Shown here piece by piece: positions 24,410 to 34,865 of a stretch of DNA of 64,000 nucleotides; positions within the stretch are counted from its first letter, which is position 1, and every line of letters begins with the position of its first letter. Under the pieces are notes generated by a model, which had not been told where the DNA came from, did not search any database, and saw only the letters and a program-made list of their open reading frames with translations. The DNA is taken from assembly GCF_017654505.1 (NCBI RefSeq), contig NC_054545.1, positions 9,233,927 through 9,297,926 on the forward strand, in the 5' to 3' direction. The translations under genes and the position numbers were made by a program. The DNA is from Polyodon spathula. Its lineage: Eukaryota > Chordata > Actinopteri > Acipenseriformes > Polyodontidae.

Positions 24410-25280
24410 GATTCAATAGGTAATTTAAAATTACAAGAACTATAATTACTAAACACTGCAGTGCTTGATTAAAACAATATATTCTGTTCATAAACAGCCA
24501 GTTACCTATTACAATACTAGTTAATGAACAACGTAAATATTAAAATGAATATTGGTGCCCATATTAAACAAATCCCTTTGTAAATGAAGCAGAATCGGTG
24601 CGTCCTAGCCACGCAGACCTGTATATGTCGGCGACAAAGGCAATTCTTGACAACTTTGTGTGGATTTAGTAGAACGGTCACGCCGGTACCTGCGCTGGCA
24701 GAGGAGCCCCACAGTGTAGCTGTGAGAGAACAGACATCAACGATATGGCTAAAAACAACAGGAAATCGACAGAGAGCTGTAAAAACAACTGAATTTATGT
24801 TAAAAGCTGCTACTGCCACCTAGAGCGGAGGGTTATTAAACAATCATTGCCTGAAAGTAATATTTTTCTTTGCATCTAATAAAATAATAAATATGTATTT
24901 TCTAACCTGCTATTTATCCTACTGTGTTATGGAATACTATTCTTGAAATTCCTTGTTGCAGTAATTATGATTAATGATTTTCTGTGTTCAAAAATTGACA
25001 TTTATACAGGAATGTTAATATTTAAGATACATGTTTTAATTGGATTTACTGATAATTTAAAATGAATGAAACCCGTGGATCTTAGCAGCAGTTTAATTGT
25101 GGAATAAAGAACAAAACCACACGTTTACTATATTATTTGTTTTTAAGTAAATTAAATATACAGACAAGTGGTGCAAATATTTTATCAATATTTAAACATG
25201 TTTTATTTTTTCGAGAGGAATATGTGGAAAAACAAACCAATCTATATTTTTAGAATACAAACTTCTTTAGATGCTTGTCA
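24410..25280. other. EAPP-SPTSSA intergenic, with a GC-richer patch
   Basis: AT-rich apart from about 24590-24830, which is richer in G+C and has open frames on both strands (24584-24823 + and 24517-24819 -) without recognisable homology. The segment CTGCCACCTAGAGCGG near 24813 partly matches the reverse CTCF consensus. I do not claim a gene here. Confidence 0.4.
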
Positions 25281-25289
25281 TGTGATCGG

Positions 25290-25507
25290 GGTGTAATTCC
25301 CCAGGTGACGTGCTTGGAAGCTGCAAGCGAGCTGTGCCAAGTGGGGGCAGAGCTCCAGACAGGCTCCGAGCCTGCTCTGCAGCGTTACCCCACAGGACTT
25401 ACACAGGAAGGGTGTGTGCGAAAGGGAAAACGTCATTTATAAACGGGGGAGGGATCCGGCGTTTCAGGAAATAGAAGAAATTGTTCTGGACTGGTAGTAC
25501 AAATCGA
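25290..25507 (+). promoter_or_regulatory. sptssa: SPTSSA promoter / 5' UTR, GC-rich
   Basis: A locally GC-rich block with an AGGTGACGTG element (CRE/E-box-like, about 25303), GC-rich motifs and a second ACGTCA-type half site near 25430. It leads directly into the SPTSSA initiator. No TATA box at normal spacing is obvious, as expected for a housekeeping promoter. Confidence 0.5.
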
Positions 25508-27685
25508 ATGATCATGGCGCTGGGATCGGCTTGGAAACACATGTCGTGGCTTTATTACCAGTATCTTCTAATCACAGCTCTCTACATGCTGGAACCCTGG
25601 GAGAGGACAGTCTTCAGTATCCTAACACAGAGTGGGTTGTGGTGATGGGAGTTGCTACCTGCAATGCTAGTAGTTGGGCCGAGAGAGGCCGAAATGTTGT
25701 GAAGTGGTTATGTAGCATTAAACCCAGTTACATTAAAAGTGGCGGTGGATTTTAATAGGTGTAGAATATTGTAACTGCTATTTTGAATGGCTGTGTAGCT
25801 TAACTTCCCAATGTAAAGCACCATGAACTTACTTGTCTTTCGATTTGAACTATGCTCCGAAGATTGTACTGCCTCTGGGATAGGAGTTCTTTGTAGTTTG
25901 ATATTAAGTAGACTGTAAGGTAGCAACAGTTGTTCGGAATGGTATCTGCCGCAGTTTCGTCATGTGGCCGCTGGGCTGTGAAGCAGTTTAGTTAAGTACT
26001 GGTGTTAATAGTTCACTAGTACTACCGTATTGATGAGGGGACGCGTTTTACTGAAATACTGTCGTTTTTTTTTTTTTTTTTTTTTTTTTTTTCTAACCAA
26101 TCCTCAATTGACATAATAGTCAGGTGACACTGAGCCTAGCAGTTGTTTTGTAATGTTAATTATTGAATGACTCCAGTGCATTTGAGGTTGATCAGGCATT
26201 GACACACCCAATTTACCGGTATTTTAGACGTTAAAGGCCTGTGAAATGTATGTACTTTAGGCAACGCCTATAAGTTTACGGGCGTTCCGTGTAGCGTGCA
26301 AGGGGGAAGGCAGCAGCATGGCTGGCAGGCGACGTAATTACACACAAAGACATCAGCGGTATCGGCGCCCACCCTCAGCCTGTGTGTGGATTGCCTCGCC
26401 CTGTGTGATGCGCCTGCCTGCGATAACTGAGTTTTACTACAATACGTCAGTAAAACCTTCGACAAATAATGCTATTCTTGCAAATACCCGATTTCTGATA
26501 TTTCCATAAACTTGTTACTATAAATACAAGCACCATTAATTCCTCCCCAAGCAACTCTGCTATTATACAGGTGTTTCTAAGCAAGAAGTACTCTACAAAC
26601 ATACTAGTGTACATTCCGTTTTCTGGGTAAATACACACATTACTGGTAAGATACAGTGCTCAGAAGTTTCGTTATACATAATAAATTTGGTAATTTATTT
26701 AAATATAAGTAAACTTGCATAGTTAAGTCGAGAGTGACTCGGATCTAAATTTGCTTATTTAAACTTTCCTTAAGTGTAGTGGTTAATGGTGATTTGCAGG
26801 TCAGTTTATTTTATATTGGAGTCCCAATATATATCCCAAGTGGCTGTATTTACTTGTGACTGGTTCAGTAATGCTGTAACTTCCACAGCTTGGAAAAATG
26901 TCAAGGTAGGAGGTCATGGATCCAGTAATGGTTAATGAAGGAAGTGCCAACACTGGTTTGTTGAACCTTAAATATGGATTCAGCTATACTGTTGCTTGTT
27001 TTTACATGTAGGCTTGGATATATTTTCTTTCTTGTTTTGGGTGTGGGTGGGATTGTGACCTTGTCTTCTTACAAAAACAACCTTTACAGAATGCATGCTG
27101 GGAAACTATTATAAATTGGAAACTATAACAAATGAGTTTTCTCACTCCTTAAATAACATCTTATCTGGCTTAGTTTGGTACTTAATTCTCAAAATGATGT
27201 AGGCCTACCACTCAATACTCCTTTAGTATGTTTGTTACCATAAACAATGTTTGTGGATGAAGGTTGTTATGAATGCGATCATCTAATCAAATTTCCTGTT
27301 TGATAACGATATGCATTTTGTTTTGAGAAATGTATTGAACTGACTTTGTAATTTTATTAAGGTCAGTATAATCCACCGTCATATTTCTATAGGGTTATTA
27401 AAAATAAATGAATGTCTTATTGAATGTGGGGGGCAGTTCAAGGACAATCTGTTAATTCAGATTTGAGACCTGTTGTGAAAAGCAAGTGCTGCTCTTTCAG
27501 TATAGTGTTTTGCCTCAGTAGCTTCATATATCAAACAAATGAAAAACAAAACAGTTGGATTTTCTTAACAGAGTTGCTCAGATTCCCTTCTTATTTCGGT
27601 TGCTGGAATGGCAGTGTATACAGGGTATGTGTTCATGCCTCAACACATCATGGCAATCCTGCACTACTTTGAAGTTGTGCAGTGA
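25508..27685 (+). CDS. sptssa: Serine palmitoyltransferase small subunit A, 2 exons
   Basis: Small ER-membrane subunit that binds the SPTLC1-SPTLC2/3 heterodimer, activates serine palmitoyltransferase (first step of sphingolipid synthesis) and sets acyl-CoA preference. Exon 1 is 25508-25616 and exon 2 is 27582-27685, joined at an Asn codon split 1+2 with GT-AG borders. The product is 70 aa (human 71). Exon 1 encodes AWKHMSWLYYQYLLITALYM then LEPWERTVF; exon 2 encodes LLISVAGMAVYTGYVFMPQH then IMAILHYFEVVQ. The hydrophobic segments fit one or two membrane helices. Met27 aligns with the Met that gives the A form its palmitoyl-CoA preference (the B form has Val), supporting SPTSSA over SPTSSB. 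Two in-frame ATGs (25508 and 25514) are possible starts; I chose the first because human SPTSSA also extends beyond the second. Confidence 0.94.
25617..27581 (+). other. sptssa: SPTSSA intron, with poly-T tract and a GC-rich patch
   Basis: A 1.97-kb intron. It holds a T-run at about 26065-26092 and a short GC-rich, CpG-containing patch at about 26278-26425 with open frames on both strands but no recognisable protein. No transposon ends are seen. Confidence 0.5.
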
Positions 27686-28507
27686 TAAAGATGACCTCAG
27701 CGGGGAACATGAAGCAGAGGTGGATGGATGTCCTGTGGAGAAAGCTCTTATTTTTTATTTTTTTGGACTTTCATTCTGTGACATCCCACTCTGCTGACAG
27801 CTGTAGACTAATAAGTAAGAAGAAAATGTATTTATTGAAAATGTGTCCCATTTAATTCATACAAGTTGTAACTGTATAGTAAGTGTATATGGAGTCTAAT
27901 CTTTTTCACTTGTACCTGCTGAATACCACTATTTATTTTTTAAAACTGATGTCAGTGCACTTTTGTGGCAGTGGCAGCATTGCGACTGCAAAACTTCAGT
28001 GAGAATTGTAGTGATTTGAATCTGCCTTAAAAACAAACTTCTGTTTTTAATTGCTTTAAAAAAGTGCTTTTGTAACAGTTGATGATCAGTTTAGCAAATC
28101 TACTTTTATTTAAAAAACAAAACAAAAAAAAAATAAATAGAGTAAAAGAACACAAAAGAACTGTTGATGTCTACTTGTAAATGTACAAAAAATAGGTATT
28201 GGGTGTTATAGTTGTGCATCACTAAAAATATCATACTTAAACGTACAAACAAAACTGTTGTGCATTTTTCTTTTCATAGAAGATTCCTGTATTCACTTAG
28301 TCTACACTATTGAGCAGGAGAAACTCACAGACCTTTTTCTTTTTCTCTCTCCTCTTTCTCTGGCCCTTTTGATCAGAACTGAAGTGAAGTTTCATGTTGA
28401 CACTTGGTCAGTGTGCTTAGTAAATGGTTTTGTTTTTTAGTATGAATGTTATAATAAATCTGGGACAGTAGTAAACTTGTTTGCTTCGTACACCGATGAA
28501 AAATAAA
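27686..28507 (+). other. sptssa: SPTSSA 3' UTR with poly(A) signal
   Basis: Non-coding AT-rich sequence following the stop. AATAAA at 28502-28507 is followed by a T/G-rich downstream element within 40 bp. An ATAATAAAT just upstream (about 28450) is a weaker alternative. Confidence 0.5.
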
Positions 28508-31080
28508 TATTGCAAAGGTGTTTATAAAAATTGTCTGGCTTTTATTTCAGTTTTTATTAAGAATTCCAGCACCTTTTTAAGATTTGCAAATGTTCAAGAA
28601 TGAGGATCTTTTATTCAGTGTACCATAACATAATGCCAAAGAGACTGGCATCTATTACCCTAGACAGAACTGTAGCTGTGTTACCTTTACCCACAAGTTA
28701 ACTGAGATAATGCGTACTAGAGAACACAAAGTAATCCCCCCCCCCCAGCAACATGTATAGTCGAGGAATCTAGTCTGTGTGTCACAATTACATTTTGACA
28801 GACGGTAGATGGAGATTTTTCTGATACTGATGGCTCTTAACAAATACTTTTTTGTCTGGACAGTTTGGTCTTCTCCGAAGCAGGAAGCATCATGTTAACT
28901 TGGATACCCAGTGGTAAACCTATTATGCTGACCAGCAAGGCTAATGACATTGGTATAATGCACAATGACAAAGTTATCCAAAGTGTTACATTTACTGGTA
29001 TAAAAGCAAATACCTGCCCGAACCTGCTTGTTACTATAGTGTGTGAGCCAAATAATCATGGTTATTCCCCACCTTATTTGGTGAGGTGTAAAATAATGAA
29101 AGGTAGATGCCATTTTTATGGCAGCATATCCATTCGTGAACAGTGAAGTTGAAAAACTGGTTGGCTCATCTCTAATTGTTCAACATGCTTGGCTAGGCTA
29201 CAACAGTATCACCCTTAACTAGGTAAATATTAGGGAATTAATTTTTGTTTTAACAGAATGTGTTTCCTCATATTTTATAAATACAGATTGTATTAATATT
29301 TAAAACCTCCTTTTATCTACAGTGTATAGTTTGGGCAAATAGGTGGCATTTCAGAAAAGCCTGGATTTTAATCCTGAAATAGTGATGAAAAATAAAATAT
29401 TCTAATTGCATGAACTCTGTAAAGCTAGCATACGAGGTTAGGTTTCAGGAACTAGCATTTCCGATAGAGTTTCACCTTTGCTTCGGAAAAACTGCCCACA
29501 TACATTTAATTTGTTCAGGTTCTGGTATTATACTGGTTGTCATCAATATTTCAAAAGGTCTAAGTGTTATTGCATGCTGTACTTATGAAGGCTGTCACAC
29601 ATATGCAAATACAAATGATTCTCTCTAACTGTGTGCAGCCTTTATTGCTGAAAAGTACACTTCTGATGGCAAAAAACATGGTCATCCACTGCCCCCCCCC
29701 CAAGCCCATGGACAATGAAGTGACTTTGAAACATCCTCAGAAGGTACCAAAATAGAGATGATAAATAAATTGATATTGGAGATAATACGATCTGATAGCC
29801 ACTAGGTGGCAACATCCAATATTACAACTGGCTTAGTCAAGAGTCTACTCAGGACAGTATTAAAAATAAGACTTTCCATTATACACGTAGCATTTCAGGT
29901 TACAATTAAAATCATGTATCATCTAATTCCTTGATTAAACTGTTGCAATGAAAATAGTATGGTGTGGTTTTGTTTCTGGAATTTAATGTCATAGCAAAAA
30001 GAGACCCATTGCATTTGACAAGACATTTTTTGTTTTTAAATGCACAGAACGTTGTTATGCTGTTGCATACAGATTAGAGGAGTTTAACCTGAGATCTGGT
30101 CATAATCTGAAACACAATTTATTGCACAATCAGAAAATAAACATTATTGCGTTGATGAATACATTGCAAACTTGACCAGTTTTAGGTCTCCATCTTATGA
30201 CTGCAGAACACAAAGACAACACAAGAAGGTGCAGTAGTATCTTGCATGATGAAGATGCAATGGCATGCTTTTGGTTTAATAGCTCATTTGTTGCATTAAA
30301 ACAAAAATCAAGGCTAAAAAAAGAAGAGAACAGTTACCCTCTATAAATTTCATTCCGTGTTTCCAGAATTAAATTACAGGTATATAAATGTTGTCAAATT
30401 GTAAGGCTGATCTCCTGAAAGTCTCTGGAGGGCTTTGTTGCCTCTTAGTTTAAAGCAGAGGTAATCAAAGATCAGTTATTGCCATTCTAGAAATTAATGC
30501 ATTTAAAGAAAAAGCTTACCTCGAGACTTGTTGTTTTAAAACAAATAGTTTGTAGTTTGGATAAAGAACCCATCCTGTTAGATTGTATTGCAGGGTTTGA
30601 TGCTTACTGTTCTGCTTTATCCTTGCAGTTTAGTGAACAACTGAAAGACTAACCAGCTCTGCCATATTACAGGCACTCTAAGATTTCATATTCTGTTTGC
30701 ACCTGAAAGGAACTGCGTTTGTTTCTATGAACTGCTGGTGTTTAAAATTTGATAAAGAAAGGAACCAATACATATTTTAAGTGTAAATGCTAAAACATAG
30801 ATCTAAACATACCTGTGATCAGTAAGTACAAATTGTTTCTTACAATTCAGAGAGTGTTGCAAAAGCATTGGGAAACACTAAGAATGGGAAGCAGTGTCCT
30901 GTAGATACAAAGTAGCTTCCTGTTTTACAAACCCGAGTCCTGTTTTTGTGCATCACTGTTTTTGCTTATGTACAGGGAGGTACAGTTGGTTAGGATTTAA
31001 GATGTTTGACATTCCCTGGCTGCTTATAACATGCCGGTGCACAGTTTATTTGAAGACAAAAGATATAAAGTCAACAACAG
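28508..31080. other. SPTSSA-EGLN3 intergenic, first part
   Basis: AT-rich sequence with C-runs at about 28737-28746 and 29692-29701. Open frames at 28865-29146 and 29410-29628 (+) lack recognisable motifs. Its one distinct feature is the CTCF-like site near 29800, listed separately. Confidence 0.45.
29796..29814 (+). promoter_or_regulatory. Strong CTCF-like binding motif
   Basis: TAGCCACTAGGTGGCAACA agrees at 18 of 19 positions with the vertebrate CTCF core written as YDRCCASYAGRKGGCRSYV. It lies 2 kb past SPTSSA in the long gap before EGLN3, a likely place for a domain boundary. The match is seen; occupancy is inferred. Confidence 0.6.
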
Positions 31081-31082
31081 CC

Positions 31083-31740
31083 ATGTCTAATAGTAGTTCA
31101 CGAGGCGTGAGCTGGGGGTAGAGATAGGGATAGAGATAGAGATAGGGCAGAAGAAGCAGAAGGGAGCGGTTAGTAGGACAGAGTGCCGGCTAGAAAGGAC
31201 CGGACCTAGGATAGAAGAGCAGGCGAGGCCCACTCTAGTAGCAGACCAGCGAAGCTGGACAAGGAAGCTAGGACAGAAAGTGGTCACTGACTGAGGGCGG
31301 CGATGCCGACACGTTAGACCCCCAGTTGGCCGAGACTTCACGCTGCCTGGGACCTGAGATAAGAACAAGGCATAGAGGTTAGTATGGTACTCGAGCATGA
31401 GCAGTCACGTCCCAAACTGAGACAGCGTATAGAACCTCCTTGAGTGATTCAAGATAAGCGCAGGAGCGGCGAAAGAACAGAGTGTGGCCGGGGGTCCACT
31501 CTGACTCACATGGTGAGAACCCCCCTGAAGGTCAAGGGTTAGCTGAAACCATGCCCTGAGGTCGGGGAAGTGAGATCACTTGCCCCCCAGAGCGACCGAT
31601 GCGAAGGCATGTATGAGAAGATGGAGGAGAGGAGGAGGAGGAAAACGAAACGCTAGACAGCAAACGTGCAAGTGATCAGGGCTTAAATAGTAAATAGGAA
31701 CTAATTGACAGGAAATTGGAAACCCCCTTGCTACATGCCT
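31083..31740 (-). repeat. GC-rich dispersed repeat, LTR-like, copy 1 (minus strand)
   Basis: The reverse complement aligns with 56360-57110. Shared blocks (minus reading) include CTATTTAAGCC (a TATA-like box), GCATCGGTCGCTCTGG, GGCAAGTGATCTCACTTCCC, GGGGTTCTCACC, GGCCACACTCTG and TCTGTCCTACTAAC. The whole unit is purine-rich on the + strand and contains a (GATAGA)n run at 31120-31146. A promoter-like box in a few-hundred-bp non-coding dispersed unit suggests a solo LTR or the 5' region of a retroelement, but no family is recognised and no open frame is meaningful. Confidence 0.6.
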
Positions 31741-34228
31741 CCTGAACTTATGCAAGCTAACATTTAATATCAATCAGGATATCCAAGGTCAAGTGTTCAA
31801 CCCATAGAAAAGCTCTTGAAAATACAAGGTTTAAAGGTAACTAATATTAACTTTTCTTGTCCCACTTACAAAAATACATAAACCATTGTCCAAAATGAAT
31901 GTTAAAGGAATGAGATTAATTATTCAAAGTTGAGGACTTAATCTAACAATTAAATGGATGAAATGGTTCTACAATATCAATTATCCAGCTCTTTTTTAAG
32001 GGTCTTCATTGACATTAAACATCTTCATTGACATTATTGTTATGTAACTGCCATGCCTTCTGTATTTCACATCAGTAAAGACATTAGCCTGAAACATTTA
32101 GTTACCTAATCTTCTATTTTAACCCCTATATTAAAATGTGCTATCATGAAACCCAGACTGGATTCCTGTATAACCAGCCTCAAGTCTTTCACTTGTGGCC
32201 TTCAAAGGAGATATGGCATGCCAACTCATGCTTTTGACTGTGGAGTGCAAGGAAATGTTAACACCCAATAGCAGCACAGATGGGATCAACGTAACTAACC
32301 TAAACGCACATCAAAACACTGGCACAGTGCTCCTGATATCCAGAATAGGTGAAGCGTACAGAGTTCTTTCAGAAGCAGAGGTATATCTGCAGATGGCAGA
32401 TAAAGAGAGCGTCACTGCTTCACTCTGCTGACACAGGTATGTCAGACAGCATCAAACAAAACAAAGAATACACAACATTGATGCCCATGAGCGTAATGTT
32501 ACATATCACAGTCACATTTAGTGATTTAATATTTGCTTACTTCATGCATAGATCCTGTATCATAATGAAGGTCCACAGAATAGAATGTACCTACCTCCGT
32601 ACTCCCTGCTGGGCCCGGTTGTGTTGTATTGATGATTTATTTTCTAACTGTATGTTAGTGTTCAGGGATATTCATGGGAGCATGCAGCTCATCCAGACCT
32701 TAGTGTGTTTGTGTTGTAGCTTAGTGAGGCCAAGCAAATAATAATAATAATAATAATAATATGTATGTAACATACATCACCCAACTGTAAATTCAAAATT
32801 AGAGCTATCGCTATAATCTCCTCATTGTCTGATACTCTATATAACTAAATCTAAATAAAATCAATACCAAGTTTCATGACAATTGGCTAACCAGCAACCC
32901 CGCACCCAGGGGACAGAATCTCTGTGGTTCAAGCAAACCAGTAACTAGACAGTGAGCTGACAAAGTTAAATCAAATGTCAGATCTAGCTTATAAGTGGTT
33001 GCTTATTTACCAGTCAGAATGACTTTCATCACTCCAAATCCCCTGTGGCACGAAGGGCTTGTTGTGGTCGTGACTTGCATATACATTTGGTTCCTCTGTT
33101 CCAGCTCAGTAGACCAAGCTGACGATGTGAAATCTCTGACAATCTCTGTTTGCCAGGTCTGGGTTCTAACTTGGAAGGCAGTGAATGACGATCACTTTTG
33201 ATTAATTGATTATATGGCTACCAACAGCTGGGGTGGTCCAAAGTTTTAATGAAATCCAGTACTAGGAACTGGCCCATATGACAAATTAACACCAAACAGT
33301 TTATGACTGCACTGGATCTGTAAGACTGCCGCTGAGCTATCAGCTGCTCTTGTCTCTACACAACTAGTACAATGCACTTAAACCACAATAATTCAAATCT
33401 GATAACTGTTGCTGCTAAAACACTTTTCTTCTCCTGTACTTCTGTTGTGCGCAGTGTATTAAGCCACCAAACATTTAATTAAATTCTTACTTTAAATAAC
33501 ATAAAGCAACACGAAATTCCAATATAAGTTATTTAGAGCAAAAGATTGATCCTAAAGGGGATGTTAATATACAACATGGGAAATAAGACACACGACTATA
33601 AAAATAATTTTAAAAAAAATGTTAAGGTTAAATGAACCAGTTCAATCACTTTTAATTCACTAAAACTGACCCTTTCTTTTAATGTCTAATCTTAGACAAA
33701 GCAGTGATAATATAACATGGTGCTTTTTTCTCATGAACTTGTACTGATGTGGATTAAGTTCTCATGAAACTACTTTTCATGCCAAATTTAACAAACATGT
33801 TGATAGCCTTTCAGAATTAAAATAGAAACTGCTTACATGTGTAATCTCAGAAAAGGCATGCCTCACGTACACACTGAAAGAGAAATTCACTCTGAGAGCT
33901 TATCAGAGCCACAGATTTCTGAATAAATGACTCAGAGTAAATAAAATTTAAAAAAATACAAAATTGTGTGAGCTTTGGATTTTGTAGTTGTTTGCCAGAT
34001 ACATAAAAGTAGGGTACTTTTATATTTAATTCACGTGTCGTTTTTATAGTCATGTAGTTAATATGTATCACCACAAGATTGCTTCTTACTGTGGGAGAAT
34101 GAATGACTGTCCTTTCAATAATGAACACTCATTTCTATGTATTCACTGGACATGATCGAGGGTCTGCGTAGAGGAAGAGACCTAGGGAATTGATAATAGA
34201 AGATGTGCTTATTACTTAGAGAACAATA
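31741..34228. other. SPTSSA-EGLN3 intergenic, second part
   Basis: Unremarkable sequence with an (AAT)n run at 32739-32761. Open frames at 32195-32741 and 32995-33201 (+) show no family features. Nothing else is recognised. Confidence 0.45.
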
Positions 34229-34230
34229 AA

Positions 34231-34865
34231 GGCCTTCACACACCAGACACAATGTGATTCTTACTGGGGCAACAAATTAGCTGCAAATACATTGTGCACA
34301 CCAGAAGCGATCACAGACAAAACGCGACAGCTGAAAATTTGCCAAATCTTACAGAACGTATGATTACTAACAAACAAACGCAATAGAAAATGGCGTACTA
34401 TTATTATAGGCCTGATGATAATGGCATTATATTAGGCTATATGCATTTAATCATGTATGAAATGATAGAAACCAGGCAAGCACAGATCATTAGAAATCGA
34501 CTCCCATATTACATTTTGGCTTCAGTGTTTTTAGAATTGCTTTGACTCTTGTCAAAAAGGTCAGGGAAATTAAATACTGCAAGTACGATCTTCTCCTCCA
34601 TTTTCAGTGAAAGTGAAACAGGCTTGATTCCAAATAACATGACATGAAGCTGTCCTTTGATTGCTCAGCTGTGTAGTTTTCGCGTGACGAATTTGAACAA
34701 ATAGGACCAAGTTCTATTTTTTTCATCAATTTCATTGGAATTTGTGTCGTGGTGACCTCGCTTGCCTTTGGTGTGAAGGGTGCTATTGAAAAGCAGAGGT
34801 TTTATTGATTTTCTTGTGTCGCTTTGTTGTATCGCTTTTCGCGTCGTGTCTGGTGTGTAAAGGCC
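34231..34865. mobile_element. Non-autonomous DNA transposon with GGCC-starting inverted ends (Harbinger-like)
   Basis: The left end GGCCTTCACACACCAGACAC and the right end, read in reverse complement, GGCCTTTACACACCAGACAC match at 19 of 20 bases. The 635-bp element encodes nothing recognisable, so it is non-autonomous. Such ends resemble vertebrate PIF/Harbinger elements, a comparison made from memory. I could not identify a convincing 3-bp target-site duplication in the flanks. Confidence 0.75.

Noticed and set aside
24517..24823. Overlapping sense and antisense frames between EAPP and SPTSSA as a small gene
   Set aside because: No recognisable motif, no supporting splice sites or start context; probably a GC-richer noncoding patch.
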